Positions 1-7,881 of a stretch of DNA of 64,000 nt are shown here, piece by piece (positions within the stretch are counted from its first letter, which is position 1; the number at the start of each line of letters is the position of its first letter). Both the position numbers and the translations under genes were made by a program. The DNA comes from Caldilineae bacterium (GTDB lineage: Bacteria > Chloroflexota > Anaerolineae > JAAEKA01). The stretch lies in contig JACKBK010000006.1 of the NCBI GenBank assembly GCA_020634555.1, positions 62,001-126,000 of the forward strand. The letters run 5' to 3'. Below the pieces are notes generated by a model. The model was given only the letters and a program-made list of their open reading frames with translations, was not told the DNA's origin and made no database searches.

Positions 1-1310
1 GCCGAAAACAGTTGCACATAGCCCGCCAAGTCGAGATTGGCGAACGGCATCGCAAACGCAGCGACGATCAGGATGTTAGAGAGCGCAATGGCAACCCCGG
101 CGCGCACGAACGCGCTGGTTCGCTCGCCGCGGCCGACTACCAGTGCCCCGATGACCGCGCCCACAGTGGCGTAGGTGGTGATAGGCAGCGGAACGCTGGC
201 CAGCCATCCAATGACAACGCCGAAATAGATCGTTACCAGCATCATCCACGGCAGACCCAGCAGCGCGGCGATCAACATGGTCAGCGCGCTCAGGGGAAAG
301 AAGTATTCCAGCAGGGTGCTGTTGGGCACCATCAGTTTGGCCAACACCAGGAAGCCGGCCAGCAGCGCCAACAAAAGGCTCAGCCGCCGCGGGTTGGCCA
401 GATCCTCAGACCCGGCGCGGAAGATGTACAGACCGAAGATAGCCGCCAGAACGATGGAAATCAGTAGCGCTGAACCAACCCGCCACATGTCCAGTCCCCG
501 CTGGTAAAGATCCAGCTTCTCCAGGGCCTCGATATGGCGAGCCGTGAGCAGATCGCCGGCGCGCACGATAATCTCGCCGGCAGCGAACTGCTCGGTCTGC
601 GGAGCTACGGCTGCACGCGCCTCGTCGCGTGCGGCCTGCGTGCGTTCAGCGTTGGGCAGCATGTTCGGCTTCAAGAGCGCTCGCACCAGCGCGATAGCCA
701 CGCCGGCCTCAGTATCGTCGCGCAGGTCGATGTAGCTCGGCACGCGCCGCCGCGCCGCGGCCAGTGTCGTATCCCGTATTTCGCCCAGCAGAATCACGTT
801 CAGCGCGCCGGGCACTTCTCCCTTGACCCGTTCCCAGGCATCGTCGTCCAACGAGAGGAGGCTGGCGATATCTGCAATCTCCAACTGGACGTCCGGCAGT
901 TCCTGGATAGCCTCGACCTTCTGCGCTGCTGACAGCGACGTGTCGGCGCGCAGGCCGTCGATCAGTGTGAATATTTCTCCCGCCCGATCGACCTGCTCGC
1001 TGCGCACCCGACGCACCGGTTCGTAGATATCCGCCACTCGGCGCTCGGCCTGCTGGCGCGCCTCCTCGGTCAGCGTGTCGCTGATGTAGTCGATGGAGCG
1101 GGGTGCACGGATGTCTGCCGGACTGACCTCGCCCACTGTCAGAGCGTAGCGGCCCGAGGTCGGCCACTGAACGGCCAACACCAGCGTGGTCAGCAACACA
1201 AAGACGGCGCCGTAAGCCAGCGCCTTGAATCGTGTCGCAAAAGGTACATCGCGTGACTCCGTTGCTCCGGAAGAGGAGAGCGGCCCGGTTGTGTTGGATG
1301 TAGATGTCAT
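1..1310 (-). CDS. 7TM-HD family phosphohydrolase (YqfF/PgpH type), 3' end cut by window edge
   Basis: The frame is open from ATG 1310 to the left edge (436 codons), so the C-terminus is missing. Visible in order: an N-terminal membrane segment (about residues 31-49), a long extracytoplasmic part typical of the 7TMR-HDED domain (about 50-270, with LTVGEVSPADIRAP near its start), then several hydrophobic helices from about residue 275 to the edge. In the family a cytoplasmic HD phosphodiesterase domain (cyclic di-AMP hydrolysis in PgpH) follows; that part lies outside the window, so catalytic residues cannot be checked. The gene starts 16 bp after the stop of the yqeY-like gene and probably shares its promoter. 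Confidence 0.85.
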   Translation of the reverse strand, partial: MTSTSNTTGPLSSSGATESRDVPFATRFKALAYGAVFVLLTTLVLAVQWPTSGRYALTVGEVSPADIRAPRSIDYISDTLTEEARQQAERRVADIYEPVRRVRSEQVDRAGEIFTLIDGLRADTSLSAAQKVEAIQELPDVQLEIADIASLLSLDDDAWERVKGEVPGALNVILLGEIRDTTLAAARRRVPSYIDLRDDTEAGVAIALVRALLKPNMLPNAERTQAARDEARAAVAPQTEQFAAGEIIVRAGDLLTARHIEALEKLDLYQRGLDMWRVGSALLISIVLAAIFGLYIFRAGSEDLANPRRLSLLLALLAGFLVLAKLMVPNSTLLEYFFPLSALTMLIAALLGLPWMMLVTIYFGVVIGWLASVPLPITTYATVGAVIGALVVGRGERTSAFVRAGVAIALSNILIVAAFAMPFANLDLAGYVQLFS

Positions 1311-1326
1311 GGGGAAGGGAGTGCTG

Positions 1327-1818
1327 TCAGGCTGTGTTCGCCAGCAACTCGCGCGCGACCTCGTTGACCAGCTTGCCGTCGGCCCGGTTCTGGAGTTGCG
1401 CCATACTGCCGCGCATGACGATCCCCAAATCTCGCGGGCTTTGGGCGCCTGTCTCAACGATGACCGCTTGCACGACGACCGTGATCTCCTCCCGGCTGAG
1501 CTGCTGGGGCAGGTATTCCTCGAGCACTGCCAGTTGTGTTTCTTCGTTGGGTATGAGATCGTCCCGGCCGCCAGCGCTGAATTCGCTGATCGACTCGCGG
1601 CGTTGCTTGGCTTGCTGCTTGATGAGCTGCAGGACCTCATCGTCGGTCAACGAAGCGTCCGCGCCAGCGCTGCTGCGTTTTTCGACAATCGCGTTTTGGA
1701 TGGCTGTCTTAACGGACCGCAGCGCCAGCTTGCGCGGCTCGTCGCGGGCCAGCATGGCAGCTTTCAGGTCGGTGTCGATCTGTTGTTGTAGACTCATTGT
1801 CGGTTCCATTGAATTCAT
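1327..1818 (-). CDS. GatB/YqeY domain protein
   Basis: A protein of 163 residues (156 if translation starts at the second Met, ATG 1797, which has GGAA upstream). It is helical and charged throughout and matches the YqeY family: N-terminal SLQQQIDTDLKAAMLARD, central EFSAGGRDDLI, and the EEYLPQQLS motif. YqeY resembles the C-terminal tRNA-binding tail of GatB; its cellular role is not settled. It lies just upstream of the HD phosphohydrolase on the same strand and behind a good promoter at 1961-1989. Family assignment is firm; the exact start is not. Confidence 0.88.
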   Translation of the reverse strand: MNSMEPTMSLQQQIDTDLKAAMLARDEPRKLALRSVKTAIQNAIVEKRSSAGADASLTDDEVLQLIKQQAKQRRESISEFSAGGRDDLIPNEETQLAVLEEYLPQQLSREEITVVVQAVIVETGAQSPRDLGIVMRGSMAQLQNRADGKLVNEVARELLANTA

Positions 1819-1834
1819 GTAATTCCCCAGCCCA

Positions 1835-1849
1835 CGACTTCGGAAGTCG
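1835..1849. repeat. Short palindrome CGACTTC-G-GAAGTCG, copy 1
   Basis: A perfect 15-bp hairpin with a single central base. The same core recurs at 1904-1926, and a partial copy forms the 3' end of the glycosyltransferase gene near 21255. It lies in the predicted leader of the yqeY mRNA. Confidence 0.6.
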
Positions 1850-1903
1850 CTGGCTCAAGGGACGAAGCGCTCCCAGACCGCACGCTGCAGCTGTTGAAGT
1901 TGT

Positions 1904-1926
1904 GCGGCGACTTCGGAAGTCGCCGC
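1904..1926. repeat. Short palindrome with GACTTC core, copy 2
   Basis: A perfect 23-bp inverted repeat: arms GCGGCGACTTC and GAAGTCGCCGC around one central G. The core is identical to the copy at 1835-1849. It is probably a small dispersed repeat; a role in the yqeY leader is possible but unproven. Confidence 0.6.
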
Positions 1927-1960
1927 GACGGGTTACGAATCTACATATTCCAACGAGCCG

Positions 1961-1989
1961 ATTATAGCATGGCTTGCCCGCGAATCCAA
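1961..1989 (-). promoter_or_regulatory. Sigma-70 promoter for the yqeY/HD operon
   Basis: On the minus strand TTGGAT (1989-1984) and TATAAT (1966-1961) are separated by exactly 17 bp, and TGC immediately precedes the -10 box (extended -10). The predicted start lies near 1954, giving a leader of about 135-155 nt that contains the two GACTTC-G-GAAGTC hairpins. It is divergent from the efp promoter 110 bp away. Confidence 0.7.
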
Positions 1990-2099
1990 GAGGTTTCGCA
2001 ATTGCTCGGCCCAGCGAATGAAACACATGCGCCTGCCGCGCCCATGGATGCAGACGTTCAATGCCTGAAATGTGGCGACACACCAGCCCTCTCCGCTGT

Positions 2100-2128
2100 T
2101 TGACGAAGCTCTCTGGAGTACGTATAAT
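2100..2128 (+). promoter_or_regulatory. Sigma-70 promoter for efp
   Basis: TTGACG (2100-2105) and TATAAT (2123-2128) with a 17-bp spacer. The predicted transcription start is near 2135, about 78 nt before the efp ATG. Confidence 0.75.
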
Positions 2129-2212
2129 GGAGGCTGTGCGGCGCGCTGACTGGCGTGTCGCACTTTTTCAGCCCGCGCCGCAGCGCGACCAAAACAATAG
2201 GAGAACAAAGCC

Positions 2213-2770
2213 ATGATCGGCGTTCAGGAGTTAAAAAAAGGCACCACTTTTGAGATCGATGGGTCCATTTATAAAGTGTTGGAATACGAGCACATCAAGA
2301 TGGCGCGCGGCGGCGCTACCATCAAGATCAAGGCCAGGGACCTGCGCACCGGCTCGACCATCGTGCGCAGCTTCAATTCCGGCCACCGGGTGCAGGACAT
2401 CCGCCTCGACCACGCGACGGTGCAGTACTTGTACCACCAGGACGACATGTATACCTTCATGGACCTGGAGACCTACGAGCAGCCCATGCTCACAGCCGAT
2501 ACGCTGGGCGGCGCGGTGTACTACCTGATGCCGGAGATGACGCTGGAGGTTGTCAGCTACGAAGGCAAGCCCATCGACATCGAGCTACCCACCACCGTAG
2601 ACATGGAAGTGACCTACACCGAGCCAGGATTCGCTGGCGACACTGCCACGGGCGCTACCAAGGAGGCGGAGTTCGAGACCGGTCTGAAGGTGCAGGTGCC
2701 GCTGTTCATCAATGTCGGTGATACAGTCCGCATCGATACCCGCTCAGACAGCTACGTCACCCGCGTGTGA
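2213..2770 (+). CDS. efp: Translation elongation factor P
   Basis: EF-P binds ribosomes stalled on polyproline stretches and promotes peptide bond formation. The 185-residue protein has the normal length and three-domain composition: N-terminal KOW-like domain (1-65), then two OB-like domains ending in RIDTRSDSYVTRV. The ATG follows AGGAGA at good spacing. The modified loop reads KMARGGA, so the tip residue is Arg32, not the Lys found in E. coli; Arg at this place is rhamnosylated by EarP in Pseudomonas, but no EarP gene lies in this window. It has its own strong promoter and is followed by a long perfect palindrome. Confidence 0.97.
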   Translation: MIGVQELKKGTTFEIDGSIYKVLEYEHIKMARGGATIKIKARDLRTGSTIVRSFNSGHRVQDIRLDHATVQYLYHQDDMYTFMDLETYEQPMLTADTLGGAVYYLMPEMTLEVVSYEGKPIDIELPTTVDMEVTYTEPGFAGDTATGATKEAEFETGLKVQVPLFINVGDTVRIDTRSDSYVTRV

Positions 2771-2784
2771 TCTCTCGGACCGCT

Positions 2785-2833
2785 GCGTATCAGGTGACAG
2801 TCACTTTCCGAAAGTGACTGTCACCTGATACGC
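2785..2833. repeat. 49-bp perfect palindrome after efp
   Basis: Arms of 24 bp (2785-2808 and 2810-2833) are exact reverse complements around a single C at 2809. The inner part contains GTGACAGTCACTTTC. There is no T-tract, so it is not a standard intrinsic terminator, although it lies 15 bp after the efp stop. A shorter related palindrome (AGGTGAC-T-GTCACCT) occurs at 59574-59588, which suggests a dispersed repeat. Confidence 0.75.
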
Positions 2834-2849
2834 CACACCTGGCTATCAT

Positions 2850-2878
2850 TTGGCGTTCATGTGCTAGCTGATTATAAT
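2850..2878 (+). promoter_or_regulatory. Sigma-70 promoter for tRNA-Thr
   Basis: TTGGCG (2850-2855) and TATAAT (2873-2878), spacer 17 bp; the predicted start near 2885 leaves a short 5' leader before the tRNA at 2907. Confidence 0.7.
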
Positions 2879-2906
2879 CGGATTGCCGGTCGCTTTCCGG
2901 CATTGC

Positions 2907-2979
2907 GCCACCCTAGCTCAGTCGGTAGAGCAGCGCATTCGTAATGCGCCGGTCGTCGGTTCAAATCCGACGGGTGGCT
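2907..2979 (+). tRNA. tRNA-Thr (anticodon CGT)
   Basis: A full cloverleaf can be drawn: acceptor GCCACCC/GGGTGGC, D-arm with GCTCAGTCGGTAGAGC, anticodon stem GCGCA/TGCGC with loop TTCGTAA (anticodon CGT, reading ACG), and T-arm GTCGG-TTCAAAT-CCGAC. The CCA end is not encoded. It has its own promoter upstream and an intrinsic terminator downstream, so it is probably a single-gene unit. Confidence 0.95.
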
Positions 2980-3031
2980 CCTCCCAGCCTCGCCAGGCGC
3001 ACCACGCAGGCGGGGCCTCACTGAAGCGTGT

Positions 3032-3060
3032 AGCCCCAACCGCCTGGGTTGGGGCTTTTC
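3032..3060 (+). terminator. Rho-independent terminator after tRNA-Thr
   Basis: GC-rich stem AGCCCCAACC/GGTTGGGGCT closed by a short loop and followed directly by a T-rich tract (TTTTC). Confidence 0.85.
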
Positions 3061-3107
3061 TGTTGAGTTAATCCATCATCGCATGTAGCGCGAGCATAGA
3101 GGTACCT

Positions 3108-4526
3108 GTGACCCGCAGCGACTCGTCGCCGGCAGTTTCATCCCCGGCAGCGCTCCCGACACCCGACAACACTGCACACCCGATCGACCGGCTCTACCGC
3201 GCGCTGGCCAGCGATCGGGTGCTGGCGGTTGTCGCCGTGTTGGTGGGAGCGGCGCTGCTAGCCAGTCTCCTCCTGCCACAACTGCCAGCCGATCGCAGCG
3301 AACCAGAGGCAGCCGCCCGTTGGTTGGCCGAGACAGCCGGCCAGTTTGGCTCGTTGGGCGGTCTGATGGCCGGCGTCGGGGTTTTCAACCTGTGGAACAG
3401 TTTTTGGTTCCAGGCGTTGGCCGGGCTGCTGGCCTTTATTCTGCTGCTGCGGCTTGGTCTGGCAATTGGCAACGCATTGCGGCGTCTGCGCAATCCCGAT
3501 CCGCGCGCCGCGGCCAGTCAGGCGCAACGCTGGCCACTCCATGCCGCAGTGCATCTGGAACAGGACGCGGGCAGCGCCGGCCTGCAACAAGACTTGGTCA
3601 ATGAAGGCTGGCGCGTAGTTTCCACGACACAGGGCGGCAACGATCTGGTGATTGCCGAGCGTAGCCGCGCCGGCGTGATCGCTCCGATCCTGGTTACCGG
3701 TGGATTGCTGGTAGTCCTGGTCGGTCTTTGGCTGGGGCAACTGGTGGGCTGGCAAGAAAGCGGATTGACCCTCGCGCCGGGCGAAACGGTCGTGCTGGCC
3801 AACCATCCGGACAGCGCCCTCAGCGCAGGCCCGGATGTGGACGGCGCGCTGAGCGAGATTAGCATCGACCGAGGCGCCAGTGTATCTGAGACAGTCACAT
3901 TTTCTGCCGGCGGCGCCGCGCGACTTGATGGCATCGCACTCAATCGGCGCTCCCAGGGCCCCGCGCTGGCAGTCAGCGCTGCCGGACCGGGCGGCGAGAC
4001 GTTGCAACTCCAGCGAATGGAGGCGCAGCCGGAGTCTGCGCCTTCGTTGACGTTGGTGTTCGACCAGCCGCGTTCGGAGCAGGTGTTTCTGCTGCCTGAT
4101 CGCCAGCTCGTCTTCAGCATCGTCAGTTTCCCTGCCCTGCCGGAGCGTGGTTTTTCCGGGCCGACGTTCCTTGTACAAGCTTTTCGCGCCGGGCAGCGCG
4201 AGCCGCTGTTGAACGCGTTTGTTGACGGCGATGCCAGCTTGAGCGTCGGCGAGGACATGTTGCATCTGAGCGCCGGCCAGTTCATCACCGTAGACGTCAG
4301 CTACGACCCAACCCGGCCGCTGATCTGGTTAGGGATGGCTCTGGCGATTTTGGGCGTTGCACTGGCACTCTGGCGGCCGGCCGGCCAGCTACTCTTGTCG
4401 GTACCGCGCGAAAGCGGCCATATTGCCGTGCAGGCAAGCCTCAACCCGGCATGGTCCTGGCGTGAGGCGAACCGCTGGCTGGCAGCCTGGACGGCAACCT
4501 ACGGCCAGGAGGACCAACCGTCATGA
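3108..4526 (+). CDS. ResB-like cytochrome c biogenesis membrane protein
   Basis: The 472-residue protein has the layout of ResB/Ccs1: three membrane segments in the N-terminal half (about 38-57, 100-120, 190-212), a large extracytoplasmic beta-rich domain (about 215-400) and a last membrane segment (about 405-425). ResB proteins work with ResC in apocytochrome c and heme delivery at the outer face of the membrane. No resC/ccsA is next to it here, so the partner must be elsewhere. The GTG start is chosen because GAGGT lies just upstream. It overlaps the next gene by 4 bp (ATGA), which indicates translational coupling to the uridine kinase; that pairing has no obvious functional reason. Confidence 0.75.
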   Translation: MTRSDSSPAVSSPAALPTPDNTAHPIDRLYRALASDRVLAVVAVLVGAALLASLLLPQLPADRSEPEAAARWLAETAGQFGSLGGLMAGVGVFNLWNSFWFQALAGLLAFILLLRLGLAIGNALRRLRNPDPRAAASQAQRWPLHAAVHLEQDAGSAGLQQDLVNEGWRVVSTTQGGNDLVIAERSRAGVIAPILVTGGLLVVLVGLWLGQLVGWQESGLTLAPGETVVLANHPDSALSAGPDVDGALSEISIDRGASVSETVTFSAGGAARLDGIALNRRSQGPALAVSAAGPGGETLQLQRMEAQPESAPSLTLVFDQPRSEQVFLLPDRQLVFSIVSFPALPERGFSGPTFLVQAFRAGQREPLLNAFVDGDASLSVGEDMLHLSAGQFITVDVSYDPTRPLIWLGMALAILGVALALWRPAGQLLLSVPRESGHIAVQASLNPAWSWREANRWLAAWTATYGQEDQPS

Positions 4527-5155
4527 GCGCAGACACCCGGCCCATCGTGATCGGTGTGGCGGGCGGCACCGGTTCCGGCAAGACCACGGTCGCGCACGCC
4601 ATCCTGGAGAAGGTCGGTTGGAACCGCATCGCCTTCATTCAACACGACTCCTACTACTACGACGCCTCGAACCTGCCGCTGGCGGAACGGGCCCGCCTCA
4701 ACTTCGACCACCCCGACTCGCTGGAGACGCCGCTGTTGGTGGAGCATCTGCAAACGCTGCGAGCCGGCCGGCCGGTCAACATTCCCGTCTACGATTTCCG
4801 CGCCTTCACCCGCACCAGCGAGACTCGCCTGGTGCAGCCGGAGCCGGTGATTCTGGTCGAGGGCATCCTGATCTTCGCCGAGCGGGTCCTGCGCGAGCTC
4901 TTCGACGTCAAGATCTTCGTCGACGCCGATTCTGACATCCGTTTCATCCGCCGGCTGGAGCGGGACATCAAGGATCGCAGCCGGTCGCTGGAGTCGGTGG
5001 TCGAGCAGTACCTGACAACGGTGCGTCCTATGCACCTTGAGTTCGTCGAGCCCAGCAAACGCTACGCCGACGTGATCATCCCGGAAGGCGGCCACAACAA
5101 GGTCGCGTTGGACATGGTTGTGGCGCGCGTGCAGACGCTATTGGGTGCAACCTAA
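4523..5155 (+). CDS. udk: Uridine kinase
   Basis: Phosphorylates uridine/cytidine with ATP or GTP in pyrimidine salvage; cytoplasmic. The 210 residues match the usual Udk length. The P-loop GGTGSGKT is at 14-21, the substrate region HDSYYYD follows at about 41-47, then the FDHPDS motif and VEGILIFAE near 113-121. The ATG overlaps the end of the ResB-like gene (ATGA). The stop codon is followed immediately by the first TTCGGC-loop palindrome at 5156. Confidence 0.95.
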   Translation: MSADTRPIVIGVAGGTGSGKTTVAHAILEKVGWNRIAFIQHDSYYYDASNLPLAERARLNFDHPDSLETPLLVEHLQTLRAGRPVNIPVYDFRAFTRTSETRLVQPEPVILVEGILIFAERVLRELFDVKIFVDADSDIRFIRRLERDIKDRSRSLESVVEQYLTTVRPMHLEFVEPSKRYADVIIPEGGHNKVALDMVVARVQTLLGAT

Positions 5156-5189
5156 AGAAGTTCGACTTTTTCGGCAAAGTCGAACTTCT
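5156..5189. repeat. TTCGGC-loop palindrome, copy 1
   Basis: A 34-bp hairpin beginning at the base after the udk stop: arms AGAAGTTCGACTTT and AAAGTCGAACTTCT, perfect 14-bp stem, loop TTCGGC. First member of a family found 12 times between 5156 and 31137. Confidence 0.85.
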
Positions 5190-5214
5190 CAGATGGATGA
5201 CGCCCTATGTTTTC

Positions 5215-5248
5215 AGAAGTTCAACTTTGCCGAAAAAGTTGAACTTCT
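5215..5248. repeat. TTCGGC-loop palindrome, copy 2 (reverse orientation)
   Basis: Arms AGAAGTTCAACTTT and AAAGTTGAACTTCT, loop GCCGAA, the reverse complement of TTCGGC. Compared with copy 1 both arms differ at the paired position (G-C replaced by A-T), so pairing is kept. It lies 25 bp after copy 1 in opposite orientation. Confidence 0.85.
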
Positions 5249-5280
5249 TGCGGCGCCGGCATGTTGAACTGCGCTGAGAC

Positions 5281-6081
5281 GTGACGGAGATTGCTTTGCT
5301 CAACAGCTACGATACCACCTTCATCGACCACTCTGCCGTGCTTGGCGACGGGTGTACGTTAGGCTTCGGTGCGGTGATCGAGGCGAATGCACAGATCGGA
5401 CCGGGGTGCTCGATCGGCCACCACGCAGTGATCCATGCCGGCACACAGTTGGGCGCCGGCTGCCGCGTCGAGGCCCACGCGGTGCTGGGCAGGCAGCCGC
5501 GGCCAGCCGCCACCAGCACCGTGCGACCGCCGGCCCACCTGCCGCCGTTGGTCATCGGCGAAGGGACCAGCATCGGTGCGGGTGCAGTAGCTTATGCCGG
5601 GACGACCATCGGCAGCCAGTGTCTGCTGGGCGACCACGCCTTTGTGCGCGAGAGCTGCACGATCGGCGACCTCGTGGTGGTTGGAACGCACGTGACCGTC
5701 GAAAACGAGGTCAGCATTGGCAGCCATAGCAAGCTGCAAACAGGCACCTACATCGCCGCCTGGACAACGATTGAGGAACACTGTTTTATCGCGCCGTGCG
5801 TCGTGACCAGCAACGACAACTTCATGGGCCGCACTGAGGCGCGCTTCGCCCAGCGCGGTGGTCCGACCATTCGCCGCGGCGCGCGTGTTGGCGCTAACGT
5901 CACACTTTTACCCAACGTCGAGGTCGGCGCAGAGGCTTTCGTCGCGGCCGGAGCGGTAGTCACGCGCGATGTTCCACCAGGCAAGCTGGTCATGGGCAGT
6001 CCGGCCCGTATCGTGCGCGATGTGCCACCGAGTGAGTTGCTGGAAGAGACAGAAATAACGGACTTGCTGAATGCGCCATAA
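5281..6081 (+). CDS. Left-handed beta-helix acyltransferase (WlbB/WbpD-like N-acetyltransferase)
   Basis: The 266-residue protein is built almost wholly of hexapeptide repeats (for example IGPGCSIGHHAVIHAGTQLG and VGANVTLLPNVEVGAEAF), which give a trimeric left-handed beta-helix that uses acetyl-CoA. The segment FIAPCVVTSNDNF and the C-terminal VMGSPARIVRDVP resemble acetyltransferases of the WbpD/WlbB group, which N-acetylate the 3-amino group of a UDP-amino-uronic acid. The nearby DegT aminotransferase (6726), a WlbA-like oxidoreductase (23883) and a nucleotide-sugar dehydrogenase (29618) supply the other steps of that pathway. The GTG start is provisional because the ribosome site is weak. 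Confidence 0.75.
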   Translation: MTEIALLNSYDTTFIDHSAVLGDGCTLGFGAVIEANAQIGPGCSIGHHAVIHAGTQLGAGCRVEAHAVLGRQPRPAATSTVRPPAHLPPLVIGEGTSIGAGAVAYAGTTIGSQCLLGDHAFVRESCTIGDLVVVGTHVTVENEVSIGSHSKLQTGTYIAAWTTIEEHCFIAPCVVTSNDNFMGRTEARFAQRGGPTIRRGARVGANVTLLPNVEVGAEAFVAAGAVVTRDVPPGKLVMGSPARIVRDVPPSELLEETEITDLLNAP

Positions 6082-6520
6082 CGTGCAGGTTGATCAAAGC
6101 ATCAAGATTGAACAGCCAGGCAACACGGTGTTAGCCTTCTCAAACGGAATCAGTTTCGCTGTCGTGGTCTCACCGGATATTAAGCACGAGGCGATTCGGA
6201 TATTGCGTGCTCGTGGAAAGAGCCGGGATGTCGCGCGTGTATTGGTGTTTGCTGCCGGTGTCTATCTCTTACTTGCTGACTTTCTGGATAGCCTGGATCT
6301 GGTTGTTGTCGATACCGAATATGTCGGATATGACGCTTTGATCAAGGCGTTTCTGCTGCGCCACATTTGGCAGGAACACCCAATGTTTGATGGCCAGTGC
6401 ATTATGTTTGCACAAGTAGGCAAAAAGTCACCGGCCCACGCGAAAGCCAATGCGGTGCGTCGACGTCAGGACAAGGACTATCGTAAGTTGCAGTTACAAG
6501 AGGTAATAAGACTGTTGTGA
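6071..6520 (+). CDS. Conserved hypothetical protein, AT-richer than neighbours
   Basis: 149 residues, overlapping the end of the acyltransferase gene by 11 bp. I recognise no named domain. The N-terminus (VDQSIKIEQPGNTVLAFSNG) starts with an Asp in a predicted first strand, followed by a second acidic strand (LDLVVVDTEY) and a basic tail with KKSPAHAKA. This spacing of acidic residues in alternating strands and helices recalls RNase H-like folds, but that is a guess. Base composition is visibly lower in GC than the flanking genes, which suggests separate acquisition. No link to polysaccharide synthesis is evident. Confidence 0.6.
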   Translation: MRHNVQVDQSIKIEQPGNTVLAFSNGISFAVVVSPDIKHEAIRILRARGKSRDVARVLVFAAGVYLLLADFLDSLDLVVVDTEYVGYDALIKAFLLRHIWQEHPMFDGQCIMFAQVGKKSPAHAKANAVRRRQDKDYRKLQLQEVIRLL

Positions 6521-6725
6521 GGAATCAGAAGATCGGGCGGGTCCCTTTCTGCCCAAATGGGCCGCCGGCCTTGTTGGCCAGGTGGGAACTGTTGTCAGGG
6601 TGTCACCCAAGAGTTAAGCCTCTCCTGCAGGGCGATGTTTCACGCCGGGGCGACCTGACCGCCCGATCTCTCTGCCCAAAGTATATCACAGTCTGTCAAG
6701 GTTTACCAAGAGGAGTTCACCGTTT

Positions 6726-7829
6726 ATGATCCCCATCCTGGATCTAAAAACTCAGTACGACTCGCTGCGCGTTGAGATCGCGGAGGCCATCAATCGGGTG
6801 TTGGAGAGCAGCCAGTTTGTGTTGGGGCCGGATGTGGCCGCGCTGGAGCGGGAGGTGGCTGCGTTCTGCGACTGCGACTATGGTGTCGGTGTGGCGTCAG
6901 GCACCGATGCCCTGCGACTCTCGCTGGCTGCACTGAACATCGGCCCCGGCGACGAGGTGATCACCACGCCGTTCACCTTCGTCGCGACTGCCAATACCAT
7001 CAGCCACAGCGGCGCGACGCCGGTCTTCGTTGACATCGAGCCCGACACGTTCAACATCGACCCGGCCGCGGTCGCCGCCGCCGTCACGCCGCGCACCAGG
7101 GCCATCGTGCCGGTGCATCTCTACGGCCAGCCGGCCGACATGGACGCGATCATGGATATCGCACGCCGTCACGACCTGTACGTCATCGAGGACGCCGCCC
7201 AGGCCATTGGCGCAAGCTACAAAGGGCGGCGAGCGGGCAGTATCGGCACAGTGGGCTGCCTGAGCTTTTACCCGACCAAGAACCTGGGGGCGTACGGCGA
7301 CGCCGGCATGGTCGTCACGGACGACGCGGCGCTGGCCGAACGGCTGGACCTGCTGCGGCGACAGGGCGGCAAGGATCGCTACTTTCACCAGGAACTGGGC
7401 TTCAACTCGCGGTTGGACAGCTTGCAGGCCGCGGTGCTGCGGGTCAAGCTGCGCTACCTGGACGGCTGGCAGGAGGCGCGCCAGGAGGTGGCAGCCCGCT
7501 ACGACGCGATGTTGGCCGCGTCCGGCGTACCGGTGACGACGCCGGTCGTACGGCCAGATATGCGCCACGTCTACCACCAGTACACGCTGCGCGCCCCGCG
7601 GCGGGACGAGCTGCTGGCGCACCTGAACAGCCGCGGCATCGGCGCCGTCGTTTACTACCCGCTGCCGCTGCATCTGCAAGGGCTGTATGCCGATCTGGGA
7701 TTGGGCGAAGGTTCGCTGCCTGTGGCCGAGCAGGCCGGACGCGAGGTGCTATCGCTGCCCATGTACCCTGAGCTGACCGAGACGCAGCAGGAGCAGGTGG
7801 TGGCGGCCATTGCTGAGTTCTACCGCTGA
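6726..7829 (+). CDS. DegT/DnrJ/EryC1 aminotransferase (WlbC/WbpE-like)
   Basis: PLP-dependent sugar aminotransferase that transfers an amino group to a keto-sugar nucleotide. In 367 residues the family signposts are clear: ASGTDALRLSL (58-68), the PLP-stacking region EDAAQA (155-160) and catalytic Lys185 in FYPTKNLGAYGDAG. The N-terminal IPILDLKTQY and overall sequence resemble WbpE/WlbC, which aminate UDP-3-keto-GlcNAcA. The start ATG lies about 12 bp after AGAGGAG. The 205 bp upstream hold no gene I can support. The next gene, a glycosyltransferase, starts 52 bp downstream. Confidence 0.85.
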   Translation: MIPILDLKTQYDSLRVEIAEAINRVLESSQFVLGPDVAALEREVAAFCDCDYGVGVASGTDALRLSLAALNIGPGDEVITTPFTFVATANTISHSGATPVFVDIEPDTFNIDPAAVAAAVTPRTRAIVPVHLYGQPADMDAIMDIARRHDLYVIEDAAQAIGASYKGRRAGSIGTVGCLSFYPTKNLGAYGDAGMVVTDDAALAERLDLLRRQGGKDRYFHQELGFNSRLDSLQAAVLRVKLRYLDGWQEARQEVAARYDAMLAASGVPVTTPVVRPDMRHVYHQYTLRAPRRDELLAHLNSRGIGAVVYYPLPLHLQGLYADLGLGEGSLPVAEQAGREVLSLPMYPELTETQQEQVVAAIAEFYR

Positions 7830-7881
7830 ATCTGCCGGATGAACGCTGCAACGGTATAATGCAGCCCGGACAGACCTTCCC

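Noticed and set aside
12..1167. Several plus- and minus-strand frames at the left edge
   Set aside because: They overlap the edge-truncated 7TM-HD gene in other frames; only the frame starting at ATG 1310 shows membrane helices and family motifs.
6517..6729. Short frame before the first aminotransferase gene
   Set aside because: No ribosome site, no resemblance to any protein, and it overlaps the real start; treated as intergenic.
7855..7860. TATAAT before the glycosyltransferase at 7882
   Set aside because: No acceptable -35 at 15-19 bp and no TG extension, so it is not listed as a promoter.
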